The notes beneath the pieces are model-generated. The model was not told where the DNA came from. It saw only the letters and a program-made list of their open reading frames with translations, and did not search any database. Shown here piece by piece: positions 27,992 through 36,575 of a DNA stretch of 64,000 nt (position 1 is its first letter; each line of letters starts with the position of its first letter). The stretch lies in the NCBI GenBank assembly GCA_963665975.1, contig OY762508.1, positions 3,534,001 through 3,598,000 on the forward strand, read 5' to 3'. The DNA is from G963665975 sp963665975 (GTDB taxonomy: Bacteria; Bacteroidota; Rhodothermia; Rhodothermales; Bin80). The translations under genes were made by a program, and so were the position numbers.

Positions 27992-28064
27992 GCTGCACGG
28001 TTTGAGTAACTTCCTGCGGTTCATGGTCTGCCGCAGGCAATTTGATTTCGTTACGCTCGTCCCT

Positions 28065-28559
28065 ATGCTCGCGCAGTCGCTATTTATTCTGCTAGCAGTC
28101 GTTTCCCTGGTTGCATCGTTGGGGATGCTGATCTCCCGCAACCCGGTTACGAGCGCGTTGTGGTTGATCCTGACCCTGTTCTGTGTGGCGGGACTGTACC
28201 TGACACTGAATGCGCAGTTTGTTGCGGTCATTCAGATCCTGGTTTACGCGGGCGCCATCATGGTATTGTTCCTGTTTGTGATCATGTTGCTCAACCTTGC
28301 TGCCTTGCCGCGGTTGGGTGCTGTCGATTGGAAGAAGGCGGTTGGGTTCGTGTTAGGCACAGCGATTCTCGCCCAACTCATCTCCGTGATCGTGACGAGT
28401 GCGGAGTCCCCGGCCGTGGAATTGTCTCAGACCGGTACTGCGGTGGAAATTGCAAAGGAACTCTTCATTCGTTACGCCCTGGCATTTGAGGTTATCGGAG
28501 TGCTGCTCCTGGTGGCTACCGTTGGCGCAGTCATGCTTGCCCAGCGCAAATTCGTCTAA
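28065..28559 (+). CDS. nuoJ: NADH-quinone oxidoreductase subunit J
   Basis: A membrane subunit of respiratory complex I. From ATG 28065 it has 164 residues and five hydrophobic helices. The NuoJ hallmarks are present: ISRNPVTSALWLILTLFCVA, then GLYLTLNAQFVAVIQILVYA and GAIMVLFLFVIMLLN, containing the helix-3 pi-bulge region. A longer frame begins upstream (TTG 27990), but it would overlap the terminator and lacks similarity. This opens the run nuoJ-K-L-M-nhaD-pcd-nuoN; nuoA-I are not in the window. The 20-bp gap to nuoK supports co-transcription. Confidence 0.93.
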   Translation: MLAQSLFILLAVVSLVASLGMLISRNPVTSALWLILTLFCVAGLYLTLNAQFVAVIQILVYAGAIMVLFLFVIMLLNLAALPRLGAVDWKKAVGFVLGTAILAQLISVIVTSAESPAVELSQTGTAVEIAKELFIRYALAFEVIGVLLLVATVGAVMLAQRKFV

Positions 28560-28579
28560 CAACCAGAAGACTGATTCTC

Positions 28580-28885
28580 ATGACAGTGCCACTAGACGGA
28601 TACCTGATGCTGGGCGCCGCACTGTTTACGATCGGCGTACTGGGGGTGCTGTTTCGCAGGAACGTGATCGTCATCTTGATGTCGGTCGAGCTCATGCTCA
28701 ATGCCGTCAACCTGACGCTGGTTGCTCTGAGTCAATTCATGGGCGACGTGCAGGGCCAGGTTCTTGTGTTTCTCGTCATATCGGTGGCAGCGGCAGAGGC
28801 CGCGATTGGGCTTGCGATCGTCATTGCCATCTTTCGCAACAAGCTTACCGTTGATATCACCAAGATCAACCTGTTCAAGTATTAG
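28580..28885 (+). CDS. nuoK: NADH-quinone oxidoreductase subunit K
   Basis: A 101-residue membrane subunit of complex I with three transmembrane helices. The family core GVLFRRNVIVILMSVELMLN (with the conserved glutamate of the proton-translocating chain), AVNLTLVALSQ, and VAAAEAAIGLAIVIAIFRN (second conserved glutamate) are intact. The length is normal. It lies 20 bp after nuoJ and is followed by a short spacer before nuoL. Confidence 0.96.
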   Translation: MTVPLDGYLMLGAALFTIGVLGVLFRRNVIVILMSVELMLNAVNLTLVALSQFMGDVQGQVLVFLVISVAAAEAAIGLAIVIAIFRNKLTVDITKINLFKY

Positions 28886-28977
28886 CCTCGCTGCTGAGAA
28901 GGTCCCGCAGAGGTCCATGTTAACATGAACACCGATCTTCTCATCCATTTCATCGTGTTGCTGCCGCTTGCCGAGCG

Positions 28978-30912
28978 GTGCTGAATGGTCTCGCACCCTT
29001 GTTCGTGAAGGCGTTACGCGGGCGTGAGGGTCTGATCGGTGTGGTTGGCACGGCCGTTGTGGCGATCCCGTTCGTCCTTACCGTGTTTCTTTTTCTACAG
29101 GGCGGTGAGGAAGCCCATGTGGTGACCTCCTATACGTGGATGGCGGCAGGAGACTTTGCCGTTTCCGTGGCATACCGCGTAGATCACCTGTCGCTGCTGA
29201 TGACCCTCGTGGTGACCGGCGTGGGTGCGCTGATTCACCTCTACTCGATCGGCTACATGCACGGGGACCGGTCGTTCTGGAAATTCTTTGCCTTCCTGAA
29301 TCTTTTCATCTTCATGATGCTGAACCTGGTCCTGGCAGACAATTTGCTGCTGCTGTTTCTGGGCTGGGAAGGAGTCGGACTTTGCTCCTATCTGCTGATT
29401 GGATTTTGGTACGAGGAAGCACGGAACAGCAAGGCCGCAAGCAAGGCGTTCATCGTAAATCGCATCGGCGACTTCGCCTTCTTGCTTGCCATGTTCCTCC
29501 TCTTTCGGGAAGTGGGAAGCCTGGGCTTCACGGAGGTGCTCAATGCGGGGGACGCTCTGTCTCAAAGTGTGCTGAACGCCGTCGTGCTCTTACTGTTTAT
29601 CGGAGCGACGGGTAAGAGTGCCCAGATTCCGTTGTTCGTGTGGCTTCCCGATGCGATGGCTGGCCCTACACCGGTGTCCGCGCTGATCCATGCGGCGACG
29701 ATGGTGACCAGCGGACTCTACCTCTTGGCGCGACTATCCGCCTTGGTGTTGCAGGCACCTGTGGTTATGGCCATCATTGCCGTCGTAGGCGCGTGTACCG
29801 CTATCATGGCAGCAACCATCGCCATCGCCCAGAACGACATCAAGCGGGTACTGGCGTACTCTACGGTTTCGCAGTTGGGATACATGTTCATGGCGGCGGG
29901 TGTGGGTGCATTTTTCGTAGCCATATTCCATGTCCTTACGCATGCCTTTTTCAAAGCCTGCCTCTTTCTGGGTTCGGGCAGCGTCATTCATGGCATGCAT
30001 GACGTAAAGCACAGACTTGGGGAAGAGAACCATCTTGACCCCCAGGATATGCGGGTGATGGGAGGGCTCCGCAAGTACATGCCTGTAACAAGGTGGACCT
30101 ACCTGTTGGCGACGCTTGCCATAGCCGGCATCCCCCTGACAGCAGGATTCTTTTCGAAGGACGAAATTCTCTTCAATGCGTTTCTTCACGGCATCGATGG
30201 GAATGTGACGGCCTGGTTCGTATGGGTAATCGGGATCCTGACGGCCCTTCTCACAGCATTCTATATGACGCGCTCCTATATGCTGACCTTTGAAGGAGCG
30301 GAACGCTGGCCGAAGGCCCAAACCATCTATCCGAACGAGTCGTCCTGGACCATGAGCGTCCCGCTTATCGTGCTCGCGATCGGGTCTGTCACCATAGGGT
30401 GGCTTGGTCTTCCGGAGCTTGCCAAGAGAATAGGGCTTGGAAATTGGATCCATGGTTATCTGGTCGGGCACGGTGAGCATGCCGGTCCGGTAGCCGAAGC
30501 GCAAAGGGTCGCGCATGTTGGGACAGGTCTTGAAATCGCTCTTATTCTGTTGGGAGCGGCCATTGCCATTGCAGGCGTATGGTGGACGTGGCGCTTCTAT
30601 CGACGCTACGAACTAGCGGGTGACGAACTGATTCGTGGCGCCTTTGGCACTCTGTACCAGCGGTGGCGGAACGCCTATTCATGGGACGAGCTATACGACA
30701 GAATGGTGGTCCGGCCAGTTATCGGGGGCGCCGAAAAGGCACTGGCTCCGTTCGACCAGCGGGTCGTGGACGGAATGGTGCATGCCATTGCCAGCGCGAT
30801 GCGCGTGTTCAGTCGTATAGGACGGCGCATGCAGACGGGCCTTGTGCCGAGCTATGCGCTGGCATTCGTGCTGGGCGCGGTGCTGATCCTCCTTCTCATG
30901 GTTTTTGTCTAG
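28978..30912 (+). CDS. nuoL: NADH-quinone oxidoreductase subunit L, N terminus probably frameshifted
   Basis: Antiporter-like proton-pumping subunit of complex I, with the lateral helix at the C terminus. The frame from GTG 28978 gives 644 residues. Conserved segments include FLGWEGVGLCSYLLIGFWY, NRIGDFAFLLAMF, PLFVWLPDAMAGPTPVSALI, HAATMVTSGLYLLAR, LAYSTVSQLGYMFMA and HAFFKACLFLGSGSVIH. The expected N terminus (MNTDLLIHFIVLLPLA) is encoded from ATG 28925 in another frame and runs into a stop at 28982. Adding one base near 28973 would join it to AVLNGLAP of the long frame. So either the genome carries a one-base deletion or the sequence has an error. Translation from GTG 28978 would lose most of the first helix. 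Confidence 0.93.
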   Translation: MLNGLAPLFVKALRGREGLIGVVGTAVVAIPFVLTVFLFLQGGEEAHVVTSYTWMAAGDFAVSVAYRVDHLSLLMTLVVTGVGALIHLYSIGYMHGDRSFWKFFAFLNLFIFMMLNLVLADNLLLLFLGWEGVGLCSYLLIGFWYEEARNSKAASKAFIVNRIGDFAFLLAMFLLFREVGSLGFTEVLNAGDALSQSVLNAVVLLLFIGATGKSAQIPLFVWLPDAMAGPTPVSALIHAATMVTSGLYLLARLSALVLQAPVVMAIIAVVGACTAIMAATIAIAQNDIKRVLAYSTVSQLGYMFMAAGVGAFFVAIFHVLTHAFFKACLFLGSGSVIHGMHDVKHRLGEENHLDPQDMRVMGGLRKYMPVTRWTYLLATLAIAGIPLTAGFFSKDEILFNAFLHGIDGNVTAWFVWVIGILTALLTAFYMTRSYMLTFEGAERWPKAQTIYPNESSWTMSVPLIVLAIGSVTIGWLGLPELAKRIGLGNWIHGYLVGHGEHAGPVAEAQRVAHVGTGLEIALILLGAAIAIAGVWWTWRFYRRYELAGDELIRGAFGTLYQRWRNAYSWDELYDRMVVRPVIGGAEKALAPFDQRVVDGMVHAIASAMRVFSRIGRRMQTGLVPSYALAFVLGAVLILLLMVFV

Positions 30913-30931
30913 ACGTGCGCGCGCACCTGGA

Positions 30932-32587
30932 ATGGGAATAGGGAATCTTATATCACTGGTCATCTTCTTGCCGCTTGCAGGCGTGGTGGCAACTCTTTTG
31001 GTGCGAAGTGATCGGGCGGTGAAGATCGTGGCGCTCGTCGTGACGACGGCGACATTTCTGATTTCGCTGCTCTTGTGGTTTGGGTTTCAGGTAGCTTCAG
31101 CCGCCGAGTTGCAATTCGCAGAAGAGGCGTTTCCGCTGCTCTCCGCGTCGATTGACGTGACCTACGCCGTCGGCGTGGACGGGCTGAGCCTGCTCCTCGT
31201 GCTGTTGACGACGCTATTCGGGCCGATTGTCGTCCTTTCTTCGTGGACGTATATCGGCAAACAGGTAAAGGCGTACTATACGTTACTTCTGATCCTTCAG
31301 ACAGGGATGACGGGCGTGTTCTGCGCCTTTGACGTCTTGCTCTTTTACATATTCTTCGAGCTCACGCTTATTCCGATGTACTTCCTGATCGGGATATGGG
31401 GTGGCGAGCGGAGGATATATGCAGCCATCAAGTTCGTACTCTATACGATGGTCGGATCGCTGCTCATGCTGGTGGCGATTCTATATCTCGGGCATGTCGC
31501 GGGCGACGCAGTAAATGATGGCGTATTTACGACCAACTACTACAAATTGGTCGCCTATGGCGTACCGCTACAGACGCAGAACTGGCTCTTCGTGCTGTTC
31601 GCCTTTGCGTTTGCGATAAAGGTACCCATGTTTCCGCTCCATACATGGCTGCCGGATGCGCACGTGCAGGCGCCGACGGGCGGATCGGTGATCCTAGCCG
31701 GTGTCTTGCTGAAGATGGGCACGTATGGTCTCGTGCGTTTTTGCCTGCCGTTCTTCCCGAATGCGGCAACGGATTACGCCATGCTATTCGCGATCCTGGC
31801 AGTGATCGGAATTGTGTACGGGGCGTTGGTTTCACGCGCCCAGCCGGACGCCAAGAAACTGGTTGCCTACTCCTCAGTGAGCCATCTTGGCTTTGTAGTG
31901 TTGGGTATCTTTGCCTTCACTATCGAGGCTATGCAGGGTGCGATGATTCAGATGATCAATCACGGCGTGTCTACGGGGGCGCTGTTTCTTCTGGTTGGCA
32001 TGCTATACGAACGTCGGCACACGCGTCGCATGGAGGATTTTGGTGGAATTGCGCGGTCTGCGCCGCGCCTGACGTTTTTCATGGTCCTCACCGTGTTGGC
32101 CTCGGCGGGGCTGCCAGGCCTCAATGGCTTCGTCGGTGAATTCCTGATACTGGTTGGAGCGTTTTCAAGCGAAGTCCTGGTGGGTGCGCCGATCCTGATT
32201 GCAGTAGCGACGACAGGCGTGATCCTCGCAGCGGTATACCTCCTGTGGATGCTTAGCAGAATGTTCTTCGGTCCGCTAACCAAAGAGGAAAACCGTACGA
32301 TGCCCGACCTGAACCGCCGCGAGTTGGTGGTGTTGGCACCGCTCGCCCTATTGATGATCGTGCTCGGCGTCATGCCGCAACCATTCTTGTCCGTAAGTGA
32401 GCCAGCAACGGAGCATCTTATTGAAACGATCCAGGAAAAACGGATGGCGGCCCTTGTTCCAGAGAATGCGCAACCGGACAGTTCTGGTCAGGCCGCGCAA
32501 TCTGTCCATAGGTGGTTCGTGCAAGAACGCGGAGTTGAACCTGTGCAGGAGGACTCCCAGCCAACAGGCCTGATGCCTGCACACTAG
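30932..32587 (+). CDS. nuoM: NADH-quinone oxidoreductase subunit M
   Basis: Antiporter-like complex I subunit of 551 residues from ATG 30932 (19 bp after nuoL). Conserved segments are YAVGVDGLSLLLVLLTTL, FYIFFELTLIPMYFLIGIWG with the key glutamate, KFVLYTMVGSLLML, AFAIKVPMFPLHTWLPDAHV with the conserved lysine, QAPTGGSVILAGVLLKMGTY, VAYSSVSHLGFVVLG and GLPGLNGFVGEFLIL. About 50 hydrophilic residues extend past the last helix (ending QPTGLMPAH), longer than in most NuoM proteins. An in-frame TTG at 30905 would overlap nuoL and is unlikely. Confidence 0.96.
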   Translation: MGIGNLISLVIFLPLAGVVATLLVRSDRAVKIVALVVTTATFLISLLLWFGFQVASAAELQFAEEAFPLLSASIDVTYAVGVDGLSLLLVLLTTLFGPIVVLSSWTYIGKQVKAYYTLLLILQTGMTGVFCAFDVLLFYIFFELTLIPMYFLIGIWGGERRIYAAIKFVLYTMVGSLLMLVAILYLGHVAGDAVNDGVFTTNYYKLVAYGVPLQTQNWLFVLFAFAFAIKVPMFPLHTWLPDAHVQAPTGGSVILAGVLLKMGTYGLVRFCLPFFPNAATDYAMLFAILAVIGIVYGALVSRAQPDAKKLVAYSSVSHLGFVVLGIFAFTIEAMQGAMIQMINHGVSTGALFLLVGMLYERRHTRRMEDFGGIARSAPRLTFFMVLTVLASAGLPGLNGFVGEFLILVGAFSSEVLVGAPILIAVATTGVILAAVYLLWMLSRMFFGPLTKEENRTMPDLNRRELVVLAPLALLMIVLGVMPQPFLSVSEPATEHLIETIQEKRMAALVPENAQPDSSGQAAQSVHRWFVQERGVEPVQEDSQPTGLMPAH

Positions 32588-32602
32588 CCCAGCTTCATCG
32601 GT

Positions 32603-34108
32603 ATGCATACTGTTTTCACAGCTTCTGTTCGCAGCGCCATTGTGCTAGCCTTGCTGGCTGTCATGGCGCTAATGCCGGCCATCAATGCCTTCGCTCAGGA
32701 GGTCGCACCACTCGAAGCCATTGAGGAGCAACATGCAGCCGAGGACGATGGTCACGGGCAGGAGGAAGACGGCCATGCGACTACCGTGCCTCCCGGTTGG
32801 TTAGTGGCGCCGTTTGTAATTCTGCTCCTGCTAATCGCAACAGGACCGCTGTTCTACGCGCATCACTGGCACCATCACTATCCGAGATACGCGTTAGGTC
32901 TCGGCCTCTTCGTAACGCTCTACTATATCTTCGTACTGCATGATGCGGTGGCGATGCTGCACGCGCTCACGGAGTATTTATCGTTCATTGCTCTGGTAGC
33001 GTCACTATTCATTGCGGCCAGTGGCATTTTTCTGAAGGTCAACGCTCGCGGGACACCGCTGACAAATGTCGCGCTACTCTCTATAGGTGCCGTGATCGCC
33101 AATCTGATTGCCACCACCGGCGCAGCCATGCTGTTCATTCGGCCATACATGCGACTCAATCAAGGACGGCTAAAACCGTATCACATTGTATTTTTCATTT
33201 TTATTGTGGCCAATATTGGTGGTGCGCTGACGCCGATCGGCGATCCGCCACTCTTTCTTGGCTTCCTGCGTGGCGTGCCGTTCTTCTGGACACTCACCCA
33301 TGTCTGGTACGTGTGGTTACCGACGATGCTCGTGATCCTGGGCATTTTCTTTGTCATTGATTCGCGCAACAAGAGCGCAAGCACGACGCAGTTAACGGAA
33401 GGTAAGACGGTGGAGATTGAGGGGCACCGCAGCTTCATCTTCGTGCTCATCATCGTGCTCTCCGTCTTCATCGATCCGAATGTCATTACGTCGATAAAGG
33501 GCACCTCGCTGGATCTTGTTGGTCGGTACCATTTGCCGTTCGGGATTCGTGAAATTATCATGTTCACCATGTGCTTCGTGGCTTATAAATACTGCCAGCA
33601 GGAAGCCCTGAAGAAGAATGAGTTTTCTTTCGAGCCGATTCGCGAGGTGGGGTGGCTCTTTCTGGGCATCTTTGCCTGCATGGTACCGGCCTTGGCGTTG
33701 ATATCACATTTTGCAAGCCAAAATGCCGATGTCTTGACCAAGGGTATGTTTTACTGGGGGACAGGATCGTTGTCGGCTGTCCTGGACAACGCGCCGACGT
33801 ATCTCAATTTCCTGGCTGCCGCAATGGGCAAGTTTGGTCTGGATGTCAATTCCGCCCTGGATGTCAAGGCATTTGCCGAGGCCGATGGCTCGTTGCTCTT
33901 TCTGCAGGCAATTTCCGTGGCGGCGGTGTTCTTTGGGGCCATGACCTATATCGGCAATGCTCCGAACTTCATGGTAAAGGCCATTGCAGATGTGAATAAC
34001 GTGGACGCACCGTCGTTTGTCGGCTATCTGGTCAAGTACGCCATCCCCATTCTGCTGCCAGTCTACTTCGTCGTTTGGCTGGTCTTTTATAGTGGCTGGA
34101 TATTATAA
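32603..34108 (+). CDS. nhaD: NhaD-type sodium/proton antiporter
   Basis: A 501-residue ion transporter of the NhaD/ion-transporter superfamily. The signal-like first helix is followed by an acidic, histidine-rich segment (EEQHAAEDDGHGQEEDGHAT) predicted outside the membrane, then about eleven helices. Family motifs are NIGGALTPIGDPPLFLGFL, SLSAVLDNAPTYLNFLA and GAMTYIGNAPNFMVKAIA. It sits 15 bp after nuoM and 14 bp before pcd, so it is part of the complex I transcript. The same insertion is, to my knowledge, described for Rhodothermus marinus. It probably couples sodium efflux to the proton gradient made by complex I, which is inference from position. Confidence 0.9.
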   Translation: MHTVFTASVRSAIVLALLAVMALMPAINAFAQEVAPLEAIEEQHAAEDDGHGQEEDGHATTVPPGWLVAPFVILLLLIATGPLFYAHHWHHHYPRYALGLGLFVTLYYIFVLHDAVAMLHALTEYLSFIALVASLFIAASGIFLKVNARGTPLTNVALLSIGAVIANLIATTGAAMLFIRPYMRLNQGRLKPYHIVFFIFIVANIGGALTPIGDPPLFLGFLRGVPFFWTLTHVWYVWLPTMLVILGIFFVIDSRNKSASTTQLTEGKTVEIEGHRSFIFVLIIVLSVFIDPNVITSIKGTSLDLVGRYHLPFGIREIIMFTMCFVAYKYCQQEALKKNEFSFEPIREVGWLFLGIFACMVPALALISHFASQNADVLTKGMFYWGTGSLSAVLDNAPTYLNFLAAAMGKFGLDVNSALDVKAFAEADGSLLFLQAISVAAVFFGAMTYIGNAPNFMVKAIADVNNVDAPSFVGYLVKYAIPILLPVYFVVWLVFYSGWIL

Positions 34109-34122
34109 CCTTCACACACGCC

Positions 34123-34416
34123 ATGTCTACGCACCCACTGACGGACACAGACATTCAGAAAGCCCTCACCGAATTGCCAGGGTGGCGCTTCGAAGGGGAC
34201 CGCCTCAAGAGGACGTTCCGGTTTGGGTCGTTCCGGGAAGCCATCAGTTTCCTGGTGCGCCTTTCTTTTGAGGCCGAGGAGCACAATCACCATCCTGAGC
34301 TCTGCAACGTCTACCACACGGTCGATGTAGCGATTACTACGCACGATGCGGGCAATAAGGTTACCAACAAGGATGTCGATCTCGCGCGCGCCATTGAGGC
34401 GCTATCGTGGGTGTAG
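34123..34416 (+). CDS. Pterin-4a-carbinolamine dehydratase
   Basis: A 97-residue enzyme of the PCD/PhhB family that dehydrates 4a-hydroxytetrahydropterin. The core EAEEHNHHPELCNVYHTVDV contains the catalytic His triad region, preceded by LPGWRFEGDRLKRTFRFGSF and followed by TTHDAGNKVTNKDVDLARAI. It is complete and of normal size. It lies between nhaD and nuoN inside the complex I cluster, without any aromatic amino-acid hydroxylase gene nearby. In this setting it may serve molybdopterin or another pterin pathway, or a structural role; the position is known from Rhodothermus but unexplained. Confidence 0.95.
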   Translation: MSTHPLTDTDIQKALTELPGWRFEGDRLKRTFRFGSFREAISFLVRLSFEAEEHNHHPELCNVYHTVDVAITTHDAGNKVTNKDVDLARAIEALSWV

Positions 34417-34457
34417 CCCCACAACCGTCGACAGGGGATATTGGATCGCCACGTGAT

Positions 34458-35948
34458 ATGGAGTTAGCAGGAGCCTACGACACCCTATTGACAGATCTTG
34501 CGGGCGGATTTTCGCTGATCCTGCTTGCTGTGGTCGGTGCGGTGCTCATCATTTGGGATGCGTTTCGAAACGACGACCCGGCGCTGCCATGGGTTGCCAT
34601 CGCTGCGATGGTGATTGCCCTGTGCTGGGAAGTATTACACCTCGAGCAGCAGGCCACTACAGCATTCTACGATTTGATCCGTGTCAACGGCTTTGCGTCC
34701 TTTATCAATATTGTAATTCTACTGAGCGGTATTGGCAGTATTCTGCTGTTGGTGCCGTACTTGGGACAGATTGGTAGCCAGGTGGGCGAAGTCTATGCAT
34801 TGGTATTGTTCGCCACTTCCGGAATGCTTCTTCTGGCAACGGCCAATAATCTGGTTACGATCTTCGTTGGCCTGGAGACCATGTCCATTGCTCTCTACAT
34901 CCTTACCGGACTGGTGCGGGACAACGAAGGGGCCGTGGAGAGCGCGTTGAAGTATTTCCTGTTAGGGGCGTTCGCCACAGGGTTTTTTCTGTACGGCATT
35001 GCGCTCCTTTACGGAGCCACCGGTACGATGTACCTGCCGGAGATGGCCGCAGGTCTTGCCGCACGCGACATGCGGATCTTGTTTTGGGCTGGCGTGGCCC
35101 TGTTCCTGATCGGCTTTCTGTTCAAGGTAAGTGCGGCGCCATTTCACATGTGGACGCCGGATGTGTATCAAGGCGCGCCAACGCCACTTACCGGTTACAT
35201 GTCTACTGCGTCCAAGGCTGCCGCCTTCGCTTCTCTCATCCTGGTGCTCTACTACGGTCTCGCCGGCCTCGACACACGGTGGACGATGGTGCTTGCCTTG
35301 GTTGCGCTGGTGACCATGTTGTTGGGCAACTTCCTTGCTCTCTCGCAGGATAATGTGAAGCGGATGCTCGCCTACTCGTCGATCGCGCATGCGGGGTATA
35401 TCCTGGTCGCGCTGGCCGCTGGTACGCGTGACGGGTATGCGGGAGCGCTGTATTACCTCTTGATCTATGTCGTGATGAACGTCGGCGCGTTTGGTGTGAT
35501 GGGCCTGTTGGAGTGGGACGGCAAGCAGGGACAGGAACAGACCATTGATTCTCTTTCCGGCATCGGCTACCGCAGGCCGCTATTGGGAATCGTGATGGGC
35601 ATATTCATGTTCAGTTTGACAGGCTTCCCGCCGCTGGGAGGATTTTTCGGCAAAGTAGCTGTGTTCGCCCCGGCTGTGGATGCCGGTCTGACTTGGCTGG
35701 CCATAATCGGTGTGCTGAGCAGTGCACTTTCGGGTTACTACTACTTGCGCGTGCTGTATGTCTTCTGGATGCGTACCCCGTCAGAAGGAGCACAAGAGGT
35801 GAAGGACGGCTCGTTTTCAGTTTCCAAGATTTCGTCTGGTGTTCTTGTGGCGTGTGCGACGGTGCTCGTCGTAATTGGCTTTATACCGTACGTCCGCGAC
35901 CTTGCCAACACCTTTTTTGCCGGGACGGCGATGGCGCTCTTGCCATAG
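34458..35948 (+). CDS. nuoN: NADH-quinone oxidoreductase subunit N
   Basis: Antiporter-like complex I subunit, 496 residues from ATG 34458. A GTG at 34407 overlapping the pcd stop would add 17 hydrophilic residues and is less likely. Motifs are FVGLETMSIALYILTGLVRD with the conserved glutamate, ESALKYFLLGAFATGFFLYG, FLIGFLFKVSAAPFHMWTPD with the key lysine, VYQGAPTPLTGYMSTASKAA, MLAYSSIAHAGYILVAL and FSLTGFPPLGGFFGKVAVF. It has normal length and ends the nuoJ-N run. The next gene begins 21 bp on, perhaps still in the transcript. Confidence 0.95.
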   Translation: MELAGAYDTLLTDLAGGFSLILLAVVGAVLIIWDAFRNDDPALPWVAIAAMVIALCWEVLHLEQQATTAFYDLIRVNGFASFINIVILLSGIGSILLLVPYLGQIGSQVGEVYALVLFATSGMLLLATANNLVTIFVGLETMSIALYILTGLVRDNEGAVESALKYFLLGAFATGFFLYGIALLYGATGTMYLPEMAAGLAARDMRILFWAGVALFLIGFLFKVSAAPFHMWTPDVYQGAPTPLTGYMSTASKAAAFASLILVLYYGLAGLDTRWTMVLALVALVTMLLGNFLALSQDNVKRMLAYSSIAHAGYILVALAAGTRDGYAGALYYLLIYVVMNVGAFGVMGLLEWDGKQGQEQTIDSLSGIGYRRPLLGIVMGIFMFSLTGFPPLGGFFGKVAVFAPAVDAGLTWLAIIGVLSSALSGYYYLRVLYVFWMRTPSEGAQEVKDGSFSVSKISSGVLVACATVLVVIGFIPYVRDLANTFFAGTAMALLP

Positions 35949-35968
35949 AGCGCACAGCGTGGCGCAGC

Positions 35969-36490
35969 ATGACCGAGCTCGTACGTGATTTGATTCCGCA
36001 CGCGCCGCAGATGGGACTATATGTAGCGCCCGAGATTCCACCAGACTTGCTACGCAACGCCGTGGAGAGTTTTGGCGAAGGCGCCAAGCCGGATGCGGTA
36101 CTTGCGCTTTTCGACAATTCAATATTTGGCAACGCCAGGGACGGAGCGCTGTTGACGGGCGACGGGATTGTCTTCCGGAAAAGTGGGCAGGTGGCGCATA
36201 CGGTGCGGTACGAGGATATCACGCACGTTGACAAGAAAAAAGGATTTTTCTCCAAGGCGCTGAACCTGGATGTAAACCGCGGCAGGGCAACGTTTACCGT
36301 CACGATTGACGTCTCAAACAATGCCGAGGCTCTGGATTATCTCCATCGCTTCCTGCAAGAGGCTATGTTGCAGCCCTCGCCCGTGGGTACGACGGACTGG
36401 GAGGCTGTTCAGCAGGCGCTCATGGCTTTGCGGAGTCGCGGACTGTTGACGCGCGAGGACTATGCTCGTCTAATGCGCGGTTTTCGGTAG
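35969..36490 (+). CDS. Small soluble protein with a PH-like domain
   Basis: A 173-residue protein starting at ATG 35969, 21 bp after nuoN. The middle part (DGALLTGDGIVFRKSGQVAH, RYEDITHV, LDVNRGRATFTVTID) has the alternating strand pattern of a bacterial PH-like (YokE/bPH) domain, and the end (ALRSRGLLTREDYARLMRGF) resembles a short SHOCT-type helix pair. No signal peptide or membrane segment is visible. No specific family can be named with certainty. A longer frame upstream (from 35693) overlaps nuoN and should be ignored. Confidence 0.65.
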   Translation: MTELVRDLIPHAPQMGLYVAPEIPPDLLRNAVESFGEGAKPDAVLALFDNSIFGNARDGALLTGDGIVFRKSGQVAHTVRYEDITHVDKKKGFFSKALNLDVNRGRATFTVTIDVSNNAEALDYLHRFLQEAMLQPSPVGTTDWEAVQQALMALRSRGLLTREDYARLMRGFR

Positions 36491-36562
36491 GCTACACAAA
36501 ACAATCTCGTATCAACTACCGTTACACGAGGCCTTAAATCAACCCTTAACACGCTACGCAGT

Positions 36563-36567
36563 GGAGG
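36563..36567 (+). promoter_or_regulatory. Ribosome-binding site of the superoxide dismutase gene
   Basis: GGAGG placed 8 bases before ATG 36576. It shows that the in-frame GTG at 36561, which overlaps this site, is not the start. Confidence 0.85.
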
Positions 36568-36575
36568 CAACCCCT

